Source: Pantoea sp. 1.19
Lineage (GTDB): Bacteria > Pseudomonadota > Gammaproteobacteria > Enterobacterales > Enterobacteriaceae
Reading direction: 5' to 3'
Assembly (NCBI RefSeq): GCF_001922585.1
Contig: NZ_MRBS01000001.1
Coordinates: 756,594-820,593 of the forward strand
DNA: 64,000 nt
Shown here: in pieces, positions 7,557 through 17,666 of the stretch
Layout of the letters: the number at the start of each line of letters is the position of its first letter
Numbering within the stretch: the stretch's first letter is position 1
The notes under the pieces: model-generated
Told to the model about the DNA's origin: nothing
What the model saw: the letters and a program-made list of their open reading frames with translations, nothing else
Databases searched by the model: none
Program-made: the position numbers and the translations under genes

Positions 7557-8284
7557 AAGCGTCGGGCCTTATCGTGCGCCTGCCGCTCCAGGGCAAAAAT
7601 AGCCTGCTGTAGCCAACGGGTCCGGGCGGGGTCGAGCGCCCGGAAGCGAAAACTCAGCCGCGGCGTGACCCGGACAGCATTTTTGCTGTCGACTATCCGA
7701 TGTTCGCTCACGGCCACCAGCTGTGCATCGGCCGTAAAGTGGCCAAATTCGGCCAGATGGATGGTCAGGGAGGCCAGCAGGTCACCGGGCTGTAATTCCG
7801 CCGGCAGCCCGCCCGGACAGAGGGTGCCAATGCCGCCCAGCGACAGATCTTGCAGGCGCAGCTGACAGGGGCTGCCGTCCGGCCAGCGGCCATGGCAGGT
7901 CATGGCCGGGAACAGCGGCGCGCTGACGCGAAAATATTCTCGCCGCTGGATAGCCCACAGCCTGTCCGGCAGCGGCGCCTGAAACGCGGGCAGGGCCTCA
8001 AATTGCGCGGGGTGCAGGCGCGGCAGGATAACGTGGATTCGCGCGTCGCGGGTATCGGCGGCGATCGCTATCTGCCGGGCCGCCAGCACCCGCTGGTTAT
8101 CGTCGGACCGGCTGCTGTAATCCAGCATAACACCCTGCGGATCGGCGCCAAGCAGGCGGCTGATAAACTGTCCGTGCGGGTAGCTGACTCGCAGCGGCGC
8201 GTTGCTGCGCAGGATATCCCGTAACGCCGCCAGCACGGCGAGGGGGGCGCGCTTCAGGTATTGCTCATTGTCATCAGGGTGCAC
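7550..8284 (-). CDS. ycgR: Flagellar brake protein YcgR (c-di-GMP PilZ effector)
   Basis: A 244-residue protein, the same length as E. coli YcgR when the GTG at 8284 is used (GGAG six bases upstream); this start aligns with the E. coli N-terminus (EQYLKRAPLAVL against EQFLKQNPLAVL). An N-terminal YcgR domain is followed by a PilZ domain with the c-di-GMP motifs RREYFR (114-119) and DLSLGG (146-151). Loaded with c-di-GMP it binds the flagellar motor and slows swimming. No flagellar gene is visible nearby. Its 3' end overlaps the convergent LuxR-type gene. Confidence 0.93.
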   Translation of the reverse strand: MHPDDNEQYLKRAPLAVLAALRDILRSNAPLRVSYPHGQFISRLLGADPQGVMLDYSSRSDDNQRVLAARQIAIAADTRDARIHVILPRLHPAQFEALPAFQAPLPDRLWAIQRREYFRVSAPLFPAMTCHGRWPDGSPCQLRLQDLSLGGIGTLCPGGLPAELQPGDLLASLTIHLAEFGHFTADAQLVAVSEHRIVDSKNAVRVTPRLSFRFRALDPARTRWLQQAIFALERQAHDKARRFQ

Positions 8285-8475
8285 TGCCGGCTCCATGCAA
8301 GGGAAAGCGGTGGGTCGCTGTTGGCCTGCTATCGGCAGCCCGGCGGCGAACTTTAGGTGAGTGCGGGAAATTTTTGCTGAAAAGTTTAGATTCAAATCAC
8401 AGAGTTAGAATCTTCTCCTATACTGAGAACGACAACGATTTTTCTACCGGTGCCTGGCACCTTTAAGGAGAAAAC

Positions 8476-8667
8476 ATGTTCACAACCTCTCTTTCGCGTA
8501 AACGCGCAGCGCGTCCGTGCGGCTGCCCGTGGATGGGATCGGTCCGCGATGACCTTCAGCGTATGGCGTCAGATTCTTGCCGCTGCATTCAGCGTCATCC
8601 GGTTGCTGCCGCCGGCGCCGTCGCGCTGGCTGGGTTGGTCGTGGGTTTATTACTCAGTAAAAAATAA
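8476..8667 (+). CDS. Short Cys-rich tail-anchored membrane protein (ElaB/YqjD-like tail)
   Basis: A 63-residue protein. The last 25 residues (HPVAAAGAVALAGLVVGLLLSKK) resemble the C-terminal glycine-zipper membrane anchor of the DUF883 family (ElaB, YqjD, YgaM), which tethers ribosomes or stress factors to the inner membrane in stationary phase. The usual long N-terminal coiled coil is mostly missing, and two C-x-C pairs (Cys15/17 and Cys35/37) are present instead. A strong TAAGGAG site precedes the ATG. It is 11 bases from the next gene, so the two are co-transcribed. Family membership is inference. Confidence 0.7.
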   Translation: MFTTSLSRKRAARPCGCPWMGSVRDDLQRMASDSCRCIQRHPVAAAGAVALAGLVVGLLLSKK

Positions 8668-8678
8668 GGAGCTGTAGC

Positions 8679-8927
8679 ATGGGCATTCTGTCCTGGATTA
8701 TTTTTGGTCTGATCGCCGGTATCATTGCGAAGTGGATTATGCCGGGCCGCGATGGGGGCGGATTCATTATGACCGTGATCCTCGGCATCATCGGTGCCGT
8801 GGTGGGGGGATGGATCAGTACGCTGTTTGGTTTTGGTAAGGTCGATGGCTTTAACTTCGGCAGCTTCATGGTGGCCGTCGTTGGCGCGATCGTCGTGCTG
8901 TGGATTTACCGTAAAGTGAAGAGTTAA
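8679..8927 (+). CDS. GlsB/YeaQ/YmgE-family small membrane protein
   Basis: An 82-residue protein with three transmembrane segments and the family pattern: an N-terminal GILSWIIFGLIAGIIAKW helix, the PGRDGGG loop, then ILGIIGAVVGGW. This transglycosylase-associated protein family is induced by stress and stationary phase in enterobacteria; its molecular role is not settled. An AAGGAG site precedes the ATG. It is the second gene of a two-gene unit with the Cys-rich anchor protein and is followed by a hairpin. Confidence 0.93.
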   Translation: MGILSWIIFGLIAGIIAKWIMPGRDGGGFIMTVILGIIGAVVGGWISTLFGFGKVDGFNFGSFMVAVVGAIVVLWIYRKVKS

Positions 8928-8933
8928 CCTGCC

Positions 8934-8955
8934 GGGCGGGGATCGCTCCCCGCCC
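8934..8955. terminator. Hairpin between convergent GlsB-type gene and siderophore receptor
   Basis: GGGCGGGG / CCCCGCCC perfect 8-bp stem with a 6-base loop. There is no T run on either side, so termination would be weak or Rho-assisted. Confidence 0.5.
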
Positions 8956-8970
8956 ATTGCCCGCCGGATT

Positions 8971-11088
8971 TTAGAAATCGTAACCGACGCTGGCCACCAC
9001 CGATCGCTCCGCGCCCCAGTAGCAGTAGCCCGTGCCGTAACAGGCCGCCACGTAATCCCGCCCGGTCAGGTTGTTCGCGCTCACCTGTACCCAGCCGCCT
9101 TTCAGGCTGCGATTCCAGCTGCCGAGGTCCGCGCGCACAGAGGCATCCATCAGCGTAACCGAGGGCACCCGCTGCGTATTCTCATTGTTGGCCCACTGCT
9201 TGCCGAGGTAGCGGACGCCGACGCCGGTGCGAATACCGTAATCGAACCGGTAATTCACCCACAGCGACGCCATGGCGTTTGGCGTCACGTACGGCGTGTG
9301 ACCATCATTTCCATCGACGGCGTCTTTAAAGCGCACGCGGCTCACGGTGACGTTGGCAAGGCTGCTCAGGCGGTCGGTCAGCTGATTATTTGCCGACAGC
9401 TCAACCCCTCGCGAATGCACTTTGCCGACCGGCACATAGTAAGAGCCGACAATCTCGCGGCTGCCGACATTTTTCTGCGTCAGATCGTAGAGCGCCAGCG
9501 TATAGAGATCGCGGGTGCCAACGGGCTCATATTTGAGGCCCGCCTCGATCTGTTCGGCGGTGGTCGGCTTCAGCAGCTGGCCGTCTTTACCGGAGAGCGC
9601 CTGCGGCGTGATCGCCTGGCTCCAGCTCAGGTAGGGGGATACGCCGTTGTCGAAGGCATACAGCAGCGCCGCCCGACCGCTGACGTGATCGTCCTGGCGC
9701 CGATTCTTCACGTTGGTGTCGTAGCTCAGACTCTCAGAGGTAATGCGATCGTAGCGTCCGGAGAGATCCAGATGCCAGCGCTGCCAGACCATCTCATCCT
9801 GCAGGTAGGTGCCGGCCTGATAATAGCGACGGTTGTTGTGCGCAAAGGTGTAGCTTTGGCGGGGACCGATGGCCTGGCCGGTACTGACGTCCAGCTGATT
9901 CGCCATGCCGCTGGCGTCCCACAAATCGTTTTTATAAGTGTGGTATTCGCCGCCCAGCACCACTTTGTGCGCCAGCGCGCCGGTGTCAAAGCGCGCCTCC
10001 AGCTGGTTATCGATGGCAAAAGCGTCCAGCGACGAGCGAGAACCGGAGTAGTAGCGGTTCAGCACATTGGCGCCGGGGCTCACCCAGCCGATTTGATAGA
10101 CCTGATCGAGATCGACGTTGGAGTGCGCATAGCTGGCATTCGAGCGGAATGACCAGGTATCGTCAAAGCGGTGTGAAAACGCCAGACTGTAGATCTGCTG
10201 ATGACGCTTGAACTGATCCAGCCCGCTGTCACCGTCGTAAAAACCGGTGCTGAGCTTATCGCCGTTATGCTGATAGAGACTGCCGTCGCCCGGAACGGCG
10301 CTGTGATAGCCGCCGGAGGGATCTTTTTGCAGATAGGCTTTCAGCAGCAGCGAAGTGTCGGCGCTTGGCTGCCACAGCAGCGAGGGAGAAAGGGCATATT
10401 TTTCTTCGCGGGTGTGATCGTACTGGGTATCGCTGTTGCGGGTGATGCCGGTCAGGCGAAACGCCAGCTGATCATTAATCGCGTCGGTATAGTCAAAGGC
10501 CACGCCCTGGCTGTTGTGATTACCGGCGTACGTCTGCACGTGACCTTCGCGGGTAAAGAGCGGATTTTTTGAGGTTTCCATCACCAGCCCGCCCGGTACC
10601 GTCTGGCCATACAGGGCCGAAGAGGGACCGCGAATCACGTCAATACGCTCAAGGAACCACGGATCCACCTGCAGCACATTATAGCTGCCCGGATCGCTCA
10701 TCAGGCGCAGGCCGTCTAGGAAGATATTGTCCACGTCGCCGCCGTGGAAGCCGCGCAGCGACACGGTGTCGTAGCGGCTGGCGGCGCCGCCGAAGTTAGT
10801 GAAGGTGCCGGCGGTGTAATTCAGCGCCTGGTTGACGGTCATCGCCCCCTGATCCTGCATCTGCTGGCGGGTAATCACCGAAATCGACTGCGGCGTAGTG
10901 ATAAGCGGCGTATCGGTCTTCAGGGCGCCGCGGCTGGTACTGGCCTGCCAGCCGGTCGTGGGGGCATCGGCCGAATCCGCCGCACGGGCGGTCACTTCCA
11001 GGGTCTCTTCAGCCAGCACGGCGGAGGGCAGCGTTAAGGCGAGCGCGCACAGCAGAGACGAACGCTTCAGGGGAAAAGCTCGGTTCAT
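8971..11088 (-). CDS. TonB-dependent hydroxamate-type siderophore receptor
   Basis: A 705-residue outer-membrane receptor. A signal peptide ends near AVLAEE, followed by the TonB box-like ETLEVTA, a plug domain (residues about 50-190; PQSISVITRQQM and DVIRGPSSALYGQ) and a 22-strand barrel ending in the terminal Phe (VASVGYDF) needed for assembly. The closest recalled relatives are FhuA/FoxA-type ferrichrome or ferrioxamine receptors, but the ligand is not provable. The ATG at 11088 is chosen because TGGGTAA precedes it; an ATG 12 bases earlier lacks a ribosome site. A Fur box lies about 85 bases upstream, predicting induction by iron limitation. Confidence 0.9.
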   Translation of the reverse strand: MNRAFPLKRSSLLCALALTLPSAVLAEETLEVTARAADSADAPTTGWQASTSRGALKTDTPLITTPQSISVITRQQMQDQGAMTVNQALNYTAGTFTNFGGAASRYDTVSLRGFHGGDVDNIFLDGLRLMSDPGSYNVLQVDPWFLERIDVIRGPSSALYGQTVPGGLVMETSKNPLFTREGHVQTYAGNHNSQGVAFDYTDAINDQLAFRLTGITRNSDTQYDHTREEKYALSPSLLWQPSADTSLLLKAYLQKDPSGGYHSAVPGDGSLYQHNGDKLSTGFYDGDSGLDQFKRHQQIYSLAFSHRFDDTWSFRSNASYAHSNVDLDQVYQIGWVSPGANVLNRYYSGSRSSLDAFAIDNQLEARFDTGALAHKVVLGGEYHTYKNDLWDASGMANQLDVSTGQAIGPRQSYTFAHNNRRYYQAGTYLQDEMVWQRWHLDLSGRYDRITSESLSYDTNVKNRRQDDHVSGRAALLYAFDNGVSPYLSWSQAITPQALSGKDGQLLKPTTAEQIEAGLKYEPVGTRDLYTLALYDLTQKNVGSREIVGSYYVPVGKVHSRGVELSANNQLTDRLSSLANVTVSRVRFKDAVDGNDGHTPYVTPNAMASLWVNYRFDYGIRTGVGVRYLGKQWANNENTQRVPSVTLMDASVRADLGSWNRSLKGGWVQVSANNLTGRDYVAACYGTGYCYWGAERSVVASVGYDF

Positions 11089-11173
11089 TGTATTACCCAT
11101 GACAACATGTGTGGACGAAAACCGTTCGGCGCACTGCGGTGCGGCAGGCGGAAACGGTAAGGATTATGATAAC

Positions 11174-11192
11174 TCTAATGAGAATTATTATC
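11174..11192 (-). promoter_or_regulatory. Fur box upstream of siderophore receptor
   Basis: The minus strand reads GATAATAATTCTCATTAGA, matching the 19-base Fur consensus at 14 positions. It sits in an AT-rich stretch before the receptor gene. Confidence 0.75.
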
Positions 11193-11257
11193 TTTTAGTA
11201 AAATAGTTGCAAGCTGATATTTTATAAGGGAATACGCGCGGAATAAGTGGGGATTTA

Positions 11258-11300
11258 GCGGCAAAGAGGCCGGCGGCATGGCCGCCGGCCTCTTTGCCGC
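11258..11300. terminator. 43-base perfect hairpin abutting treA stop codon
   Basis: Two perfectly complementary 20-base arms (11258-11277 and 11281-11300) are separated by a 3-base ATG loop. The hairpin begins at the base after the treA stop codon on the minus strand. No T run follows. It probably protects or terminates the treA transcript and insulates the receptor promoter region. Confidence 0.7.
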
Positions 11301-12941
11301 TCACTGCGCGGCGGCGTGCAGATCGCTGACGTTATTACAGGTAGTGTCCGGCGGGCAATATTTATCTAACAGTTTTAGCGTGACGCCGTTGGTCCAGCCA
11401 AAGCCATCCTGCAGGGGATATTCGCCGCCGCCACCGCCGCCACCGCCGTCAACCACGTATTTCTCGACCAGCTTATGTTCCTTTTCCCAGGTCTGCTGCA
11501 CGTTATTGAGGAAGCGCATCGCGATGTCGCGCGCCAGCGCCGGCTGATGATAGCGCTCCAGCCCCTCGACCGCGACCCACTGTAGTGGGGCCCAGCCGTT
11601 CGGGGCGTCCCACTGCTGGCCGGAATGGAGGGTGGTGGTCAGCAGGCCACCGGATTTTAGCAGCTGTTTACCGACGGCATCGGCAGTACGATCGGCGCGA
11701 TCGGCACTGGCGACCTGCAGCCACAGCGGGAACAGGGTGGCCGCAGTCAGCTGCTGACGCAGCGCCTGCCGCTCCCAGTCATAATCGGCATACCAACCGG
11801 CGCGGGGATCCCACAGCACGCGGTTAATGGCCGCCTTGCGCCGCTCTGCTGCCTCGCGGTAGCGCTGCTGCGCCGCGCGATCGCCGTTTAGCCCGCTGGC
11901 TCTGGCCAGCGCCTGCTCCTGGTGATAGAGCAGGGCATTAAGATCTACCGGGATAATCTTCGTGGTGCGGATGCTGCCCAGCTGCTGTGGGTCGCTAAAC
12001 CAGCGCGAGCTGAAGTCCCAGCCTGACGCGGCGCCGGCGCGCAGATCGCGATACAGCTCCGGCCGATTGCGCTGCGGGGTGGCGTTGGCCGTGGCGATGT
12101 CATCCATCCAGGATTCGGTACGCGGAACATCGCGATCGTCCCAGTAGCGATTGAGCACGGTGCCATCGGGCAGTTTCACCACCCGGCGGCTGGCGCTGCC
12201 CGGGGCGAGGCGATCGGCATCGGCCATCCAGTAAGCATATTCGGTTTGCAGCGCCGGCAGATAGCGGCGCCAGATCTCATCGCCGCCGTGTTGGGCCAGC
12301 AGCTCAACCATCAGGCTAAAAAACGGCGGCTGCGAGCGGCTCAGGTAGTAGCTGCGGTTGCCGTTAGGAATATGGCCGTAGGTGTTCAGCTCGCTGGCAA
12401 AGTTATCCACCATGTTCTGGACGCTCTCCCAGCGGCCGCTCTCGGCGAGGCCGAGCAGGGTAAAGTAGCTGTCCCAGTAATATACCTCCCGAAACCGGCC
12501 GCCCGGCACCACATAAGGCTGAGGCAGCGGCAGCAGAGAATCGTACGGATCCACCTCGCGGGTGGTGCGGCTCAGCACCGGCCACAGGCTGTTAATGTGT
12601 TCACGCAGGCTTTGTCCCGGAGGCGGCACCCACGCCTGACTGGCCTGCGGCAGGGTAAAGTTGGTGGTGACAAAGCGCTTTAAATCGAAGTTGTGCTGCG
12701 TTTTTTGCATCTGCCAGTCGGCGAGGATCGCCGTGGGATCGCCATTTGGGATGGCATCGGCGAACGTTTTCTGATCGGGGAACAATTTAGCGGCCTGCAC
12801 GGCGTTAAACAGTGGGCCGAAGCGCACATCCGGCGGCGTCGGCTGATCATTCAGCCTATGCTCGCCGGCGCCGGCGCCGCTGACGCTCAGGGCCGCGGTT
12901 AGCACCAGCGCCAGCGCGGTGACGCGGATCAACTTCTGCAT
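11301..12941 (-). CDS. treA: Periplasmic trehalase
   Basis: A 546-residue GH37 trehalase that splits trehalose into two glucose. A signal peptide ends around VSGAGA, so it acts in the periplasm, where it allows use of external trehalose at high osmolarity. Both family signatures are present: [15 protein letters not shown], and [13 protein letters not shown], followed by a run of eight Gly and [14 protein letters not shown]. An ideal AAGGAG site lies eight bases before the ATG at 12941, which excludes the longer open frame upstream. The perfect hairpin follows the stop directly. Confidence 0.96.
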   Translation of the reverse strand: MQKLIRVTALALVLTAALSVSGAGAGEHRLNDQPTPPDVRFGPLFNAVQAAKLFPDQKTFADAIPNGDPTAILADWQMQKTQHNFDLKRFVTTNFTLPQASQAWVPPPGQSLREHINSLWPVLSRTTREVDPYDSLLPLPQPYVVPGGRFREVYYWDSYFTLLGLAESGRWESVQNMVDNFASELNTYGHIPNGNRSYYLSRSQPPFFSLMVELLAQHGGDEIWRRYLPALQTEYAYWMADADRLAPGSASRRVVKLPDGTVLNRYWDDRDVPRTESWMDDIATANATPQRNRPELYRDLRAGAASGWDFSSRWFSDPQQLGSIRTTKIIPVDLNALLYHQEQALARASGLNGDRAAQQRYREAAERRKAAINRVLWDPRAGWYADYDWERQALRQQLTAATLFPLWLQVASADRADRTADAVGKQLLKSGGLLTTTLHSGQQWDAPNGWAPLQWVAVEGLERYHQPALARDIAMRFLNNVQQTWEKEHKLVEKYVVDGGGGGGGGEYPLQDGFGWTNGVTLKLLDKYCPPDTTCNNVSDLHAAAQ

Positions 12942-13063
12942 AGTGGTCTCCTTAACCTGCGCTCGGCACCGTTCATCGCGATAAGTGGCTGAGCATCCTG
13001 AAAATCGTAGACCACCTTCGGGGCTGTGCCTGCTTTTTGCCCGGTTATGTGACGCAACGCGAA

Positions 13064-13966
13064 TCAGTGGCCGGGGGGACGGAGCGCGCGCTGTGCGAGG
13101 TGGTGCGTCAGCAGGTCGATCAGCGCCAGTGCTGCTGCCGACGGCGGTGACTGGGGCGCGCGCAGCAGCACCACGGTACGCATCAGCACGCCAGGCATTA
13201 GCGGCCGCACGCACAGCATCGGCCGATCGACCGCCAGCGAGGCCGGCAGCAGCGTGGCCAGTTCGCCGTGGCTGACCAGCGCAATCAGGCTGCTGACCGC
13301 GTTGCTCTCCAGCTGAATCTGCGGCTCAATGCCGTGACGCTGCAGGCAGCGATCAATCTCCATGCGACTGGCAAAGCTGCGATCCAGCAGCGCCAGCGGC
13401 AGGTCGTGCAGCGCACGCAGCGGGCAGGGCGTCGCCGCGGCGAGAGGATGCCGGTCATTGACCACCAGCGCGAGGGTCTCCTCATACAGCGGCTGCTGGT
13501 TCAGCTGCGGATGTTCCCCGCCGGCATAGCCGAACGCCAGATCCAGCTCGCCGTGACGCAGCCGCTGGGCGCTCTGCTCCTGCGATTGTTCCTCAAGCGT
13601 CAGCGTGATGCCCGGCCACGCGCGGTGATACTCCGCGACCAGCGGACCAATCAGTGACGCGGTGAGCGTGGGAGGAAAGGCGAGGCGCAGTGCGCCGCGG
13701 CGCAGGTCGTCCAGCTCGCGCAGGCTGCGCTCGCCTTGCTGCAGCTGGGCCAGCGCCCGGCGGGCATAAGGCAGGTAAGCTTCTCCGGCGGGCGTCAGCC
13801 GGATCTGCCGTCCGCTGCGGTCAAACAGCGTCGCCGCCAGCTGCTGCTCCAGCAGGCGGATCTGTTGGGATAGCGCGGGCTGAGAAACATACAGCGCCGC
13901 CGCCGCGCGGGTGAAACTTTGCTGGTCGGCAACGGCGAGAAAATAGTGCAGGGCACGTGACAGCAT
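13064..13966 (-). CDS. LysR-family regulator, CynR-like
   Basis: A 300-residue LysR-type regulator. The N-terminal winged helix (residues 1-62) contains [27 protein letters not shown], and a periplasmic-binding-like sensor domain follows from about 90 to 295. It aligns well with CynR, including [15 protein letters not shown] at the start, so the ATG at 13966 is chosen; one at 13981 is also open. It is divergent from the guanine-deaminase-like gene with about 110 bases between starts. LysR regulators commonly control the divergent gene, so that enzyme is the likely target (inference). Confidence 0.88.
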   Translation of the reverse strand: MLSRALHYFLAVADQQSFTRAAAALYVSQPALSQQIRLLEQQLAATLFDRSGRQIRLTPAGEAYLPYARRALAQLQQGERSLRELDDLRRGALRLAFPPTLTASLIGPLVAEYHRAWPGITLTLEEQSQEQSAQRLRHGELDLAFGYAGGEHPQLNQQPLYEETLALVVNDRHPLAAATPCPLRALHDLPLALLDRSFASRMEIDRCLQRHGIEPQIQLESNAVSSLIALVSHGELATLLPASLAVDRPMLCVRPLMPGVLMRTVVLLRAPQSPPSAAALALIDLLTHHLAQRALRPPGH

Positions 13967-14079
13967 ACCGGCATGACCCATAAGAAAAGTGAATAGCGAT
14001 AATTATAATTCACACTTTTATCTTATGGCAGCGGCGCACTACGCTTACCGTGACATTTTCTTAGGCTAAGGAGCCCGTG

Positions 14080-14547
14080 ATGGACCCGATTACGCGTACA
14101 ATTGAACTGGCCATGCAAAACGTTGAAGCGGGCGGTCGCCCCTTCGCCACCGTTATCATGCGTCACGGTGAACTGATTGCTGAAAGCGCCAATCAGGTGG
14201 CACAAACTCAGGATCCGACCGCCCACGCGGAGATCCTCGCGGTGCGCGCCGCCTGTCAGCGGCTGGGCACCGAAAATCTGACCGACTGTGAGATCTATAT
14301 TCTCGCCAGCCCGTGCCCGATGTGCCTCGGTGCGCTCTATTACTGCAGCCCAAAGCGGGTAACCTATATCACCACCCGTGAAGAGTATGTGCCTTACTAC
14401 CGTGACGATCGTAAATATTTCGAGCTGGAAACGTTTTACGACGAGTACAGCAAGCCGATTGCCGAGCGGCGGCTGCCGATGGTGAAGCACGCTCACCCGG
14501 AGGCCATTAAGGTGTATCAGCGCTGGCAGACGCTGAATCAGGACTGA
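14080..14547 (+). CDS. Guanine deaminase-like nucleoside/base deaminase
   Basis: A 155-residue cytidine-deaminase-fold enzyme. Zinc ligands are His49 in the HAE motif and Cys79 and Cys82 in PCPMC; Glu51 is the proton shuttle. The length and the C-terminal region (AERRLPMV) resemble the B. subtilis GuaD type, which converts guanine to xanthine, rather than TadA. AAGGAG lies six bases before the ATG at 14080; a GTG just upstream is less likely. It is divergent from a CynR-like regulator and overlaps the convergent ASCH gene by 10 bases. The substrate is inferred from the family. Confidence 0.85.
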   Translation: MDPITRTIELAMQNVEAGGRPFATVIMRHGELIAESANQVAQTQDPTAHAEILAVRAACQRLGTENLTDCEIYILASPCPMCLGALYYCSPKRVTYITTREEYVPYYRDDRKYFELETFYDEYSKPIAERRLPMVKHAHPEAIKVYQRWQTLNQD

Positions 14548-14966
14548 GCGTTGGCGCGTACCACCGACACCAGCCTGAAGGTGGTGTAAACCAGCTCCAT
14601 TTCTTCCGAATAGGTCCCCTCGCGGCGGAAAAAGTCGCGATGGGCCGCCTGCCAGTGACGCAGAGTGCGATCGCCTTCCCCCTCCAGCGCCGCCAGCGCT
14701 TCAGACATGTCGCAAAAGCGAATCAGCCCCTGCGAATGGATGCGAATCACGCACACGGGAAGATCGGCGCTGTTGAGCACAATATGGTAGCTACCGACGC
14801 GCAGCGGAGCCTGTTGCAGATCCGCAGCCAGTGAACCGCTGGTGGCGGTTTTTATGCCGCGCACCACCAGGTTAGCCAGCGTGTCCATCAGCTCGGGGGT
14901 GTCGCCAAACGCCCACGCCTGAGCGTCGGGATACTGCTGTAAGAGCGCTTCAACAGAAGGAGACAT
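14538..14966 (-). CDS. ASCH-domain protein
   Basis: A 142-residue protein of the ASCH superfamily, a PUA-like beta-barrel that binds RNA or nucleotides. Family features are AWAFGDTPELMDTLANLVVRG-x-KTATSG at residues about 20-45 and LRHWQAAHRDFF with a Glu-rich segment near the end. Some members are ribonucleases or amidohydrolases for modified nucleosides. AAGGAAA precedes the ATG at 14966. Convergence with a purine-base deaminase suggests, weakly, a shared nucleoside-salvage context. Confidence 0.85.
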   Translation of the reverse strand: MSPSVEALLQQYPDAQAWAFGDTPELMDTLANLVVRGIKTATSGSLAADLQQAPLRVGSYHIVLNSADLPVCVIRIHSQGLIRFCDMSEALAALEGEGDRTLRHWQAAHRDFFRREGTYSEEMELVYTTFRLVSVVRANAQS

Positions 14967-15824
14967 CGGGATTTCCTTATACAATTAAGGCTGCAGATAA
15001 ACGAATGCGACGCTGTTGGTAGTCATGCGCAGCGGCGACCCTTGAAGCCCGCAATTGTGCACAGATTAATGCGGACTGTCATCCTGATAACGCCCACTGA
15101 GCCAGGGTTACGATGCCGGTAACGGGAGACTGAACGATGCACCTTTACAGTCGCGATGTTGGCGAAAGGGAGGCGATACCCGGCACGCTGGCTTACGCCG
15201 TGCCGGACGCCAGCAGCCCTATCGCGCTGTGATAATCTTACTCCTCATCTGGCCGGGGATGACGTTCCGTCTGACGCGTGATTTCTGGTGCTCACTGCAC
15301 CGATCCCGACGCCTGCTGCCGGCCCGGTGATGTCAATCAGGCGGGAAAGACGGTCACTGCTGACCTGTCGCGGGTAACGTTTTACCCGCGGATTTAACTG
15401 GATATTCCGCCTGCGAGGCGGCACATCGCACGCGGTAAATACGCCAGCAGTAGTACCGCGCGGGGCAAATCCGCACCGGCGCCGGTGGGGAACTGCACCA
15501 CGGAATAAACGGCTTCACTGACGGATTTAAAGGTGATGCTAAGAGGGAGGGCGTTTGCTACGGCTACGATGGCCCCTGCCACCGTGAAATGATGAACTGA
15601 CGCCGCGCGATATCTTCACCCCCTACGCCATGGATCGCGACCGGCTCGATGTGGCGGCGAGCTGACCCGAGATAATGTGATGCAAGCCCTTAAGCAGGGG
15701 AAGATACTGGCGTCAGCGTCGCTGACCCGTCTCTATTCGCTGATGCCCAATCGCTAACGTCCTTTGCGGCCACGGTGTGCGTCAGCGCCTCCCGCGCCCC
15801 GGAAGGCCGGCCGTTCGACAGGCC
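14967..15824. other. Gene-free stretch of about 860 bases
   Basis: No open frame here has both a ribosome site and family resemblance. A 34-codon frame starts at 15137 behind GGGAG and stops early. Further on, short coding-like segments are interrupted by stops in all frames, as expected for a decayed gene. Nothing identifiable remains. Confidence 0.5.
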
Positions 15825-15849
15825 AAAAAAAGCCCCGCGGTGCGGGGCA
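15825..15849 (-). terminator. Terminator after fumarase
   Basis: GCCCCGC / GCGGGGC stem with a 3-base loop and a T run on the minus strand, directly after the fumarase stop. Confidence 0.88.
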
Positions 15850-15854
15850 GGGGA

Positions 15855-17501
15855 TCACTTCACGCAGGCCGCGCACTGGCCGTCGCGGATCTGCTGGAAA
15901 AAGTCATTGCCTTTATCATCCACCAGAATAAAGGCCGGGAAGTTTTCCACCTCGATTTTCCAAATCGCTTCCATACCCAGCTCCGGATATTCCACGCACT
16001 CGAGGCTTTTGATGCTCTGCTGCGCCAGTACCGCCGCCGGACCGCCAATGCTGCCAAGATAGAAGCCGCCGTGTTTGTGGCAGGCATCGGTGACCTGCTG
16101 GCTGCGGTTGCCCTTTGCCAGCATGATCATGCTGCCACCGTTGGCCTGCAGCTGATCGACGTAGGAGTCCATACGCCCGGCGGTGGTTGGACCGAGTGAG
16201 CCGGACGCGTAGCCTTCTGGCGTCTTGGCCGGACCGGCGTAGTAAATCGGGTGATCTTTCACATACTGCGGCAGCCCCTGGCCATTATCCAGACGCTCTT
16301 TCAGTTTGGCGTGGGCGATATCTCGCGCCACAATGATGGTGCCGCTGAGCGACAGGCGGGTAGAGACCGGATACTGGGACAGCTGCGCCAGAATATCGGC
16401 CATCGGGCGATTCAGATCGACCTGCACCACGTCGCCTTCACCCTGCTGACGCAGCTCCGCGGGAATGTATTGGTCCGGATTTTGCTCCAGCTTCTCCAGC
16501 CAGATACCGTCGCGGTTGATTTTGCCCTTGATGTTGCGGTCGGCGGAGCAGGAAACGCCCATGCCTACCGGGCAGGAGGCACCGTGGCGCGGCAAGCGGA
16601 TCACGCGGATATCGTGGGCGAAGTACTTGCCACCAAACTGCGCGCCGAGGCCGAGGTTCTGCGCCTCCTTGAGCAGTTCCGCTTCCAACTGCAAATCGCG
16701 AAATGCCTGACCGTGCTCGTTACCTTCGGTGGGCAGGGTGTCGTAATAGTGCGTTGACGCCAGTTTCACCGTTTTCAGCGTGCTCTCCGCAGAGGTGCCG
16801 CCAATGACAAAGGCGATGTGGTACGGCGGGCAGGCCGCGGTGCCCAGTGAGCGCATCTTCTCGGTCAGAAAGGCTTTCAGCTTACCGGGGCTCAGCAGCG
16901 CTTTGGTTTCCTGATACAGATAGGTTTTGTTCGCCGAGCCGCCGCCTTTGGCGATACAAAGGAATTTGTATTCGTCGCCGTCAACGCTGTAGAGATCGAT
17001 CTGCGCCGGCAGGTTGCTGCCGGTGTTCACCTCGTTGTACATATCCAGCGCGGCGTTCTGCGAATAGCGCAGGTTATCTTCAATATAGGTGTTGTACACC
17101 CCGCGCGACAGTGCCGCCTCGTCACCGCCGCCGGTCCAGACGCGCTGGCCTTTTTTACCCATGATGATCGCGGTGCCGGTATCCTGGCAGGTCGGCAGAA
17201 TACCCTTAGCCGCAATTGCTGAATTACGCAGAAACTGCAGCGCCACGTAGCGGTCGTTCTGGCTGGCTTCCGGGTCATCAAGAATGGCGGCAACCTGCTT
17301 CTGGTGCGCCGGGCGCAGCATAAAGGAGGCATCATGGAAGGCGTGCTGCGCCAGCAGCGTCAGCGCCTGAGGGTCGACCTTCAGCACTTCCTGGCCGTCA
17401 AATTCGGCCACTGAGACGTAGTCGCGGCTCAGCAGGTAGTACTCGGTATCCTCAGGGGCAAGAGGGAAGGGGTTCTGATAATGGAAAGGTTTATTCGACA
17501 T
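15855..17501 (-). CDS. fumB: Class I fumarate hydratase (FumA/FumB type)
   Basis: A 548-residue 4Fe-4S fumarase converting malate and fumarate reversibly in the cytosol. The three cluster ligands are in place: Cys105 in PTCQDTGT, Cys224 in AACPPYH and Cys318 in GASCPVGM, matching the positions in E. coli FumA/FumB. The length equals the E. coli enzymes. Co-location with a dicarboxylate carrier, a soluble fumarate reductase and DcuSR points to a FumB-like anaerobic role making fumarate from malate; sequence alone does not separate FumA from FumB, so the symbol is contextual. Confidence 0.93.
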   Translation of the reverse strand: MSNKPFHYQNPFPLAPEDTEYYLLSRDYVSVAEFDGQEVLKVDPQALTLLAQHAFHDASFMLRPAHQKQVAAILDDPEASQNDRYVALQFLRNSAIAAKGILPTCQDTGTAIIMGKKGQRVWTGGGDEAALSRGVYNTYIEDNLRYSQNAALDMYNEVNTGSNLPAQIDLYSVDGDEYKFLCIAKGGGSANKTYLYQETKALLSPGKLKAFLTEKMRSLGTAACPPYHIAFVIGGTSAESTLKTVKLASTHYYDTLPTEGNEHGQAFRDLQLEAELLKEAQNLGLGAQFGGKYFAHDIRVIRLPRHGASCPVGMGVSCSADRNIKGKINRDGIWLEKLEQNPDQYIPAELRQQGEGDVVQVDLNRPMADILAQLSQYPVSTRLSLSGTIIVARDIAHAKLKERLDNGQGLPQYVKDHPIYYAGPAKTPEGYASGSLGPTTAGRMDSYVDQLQANGGSMIMLAKGNRSQQVTDACHKHGGFYLGSIGGPAAVLAQQSIKSLECVEYPELGMEAIWKIEVENFPAFILVDDKGNDFFQQIRDGQCAACVK

Positions 17502-17666
17502 GTTCTCTCACTTAATGACCGGTTGCCGCTGCCCGCCAGGGGAAACGCACAACATCATTGGCGACGTTTCATCGTTGTTATGCCCGCCCGCCGCCGGAAG
17601 CGACGGTCGGGTGGGGGCATGGTATAACACTACGTTAACATCTGCACGCGCTCAGGCGCCATTTCC

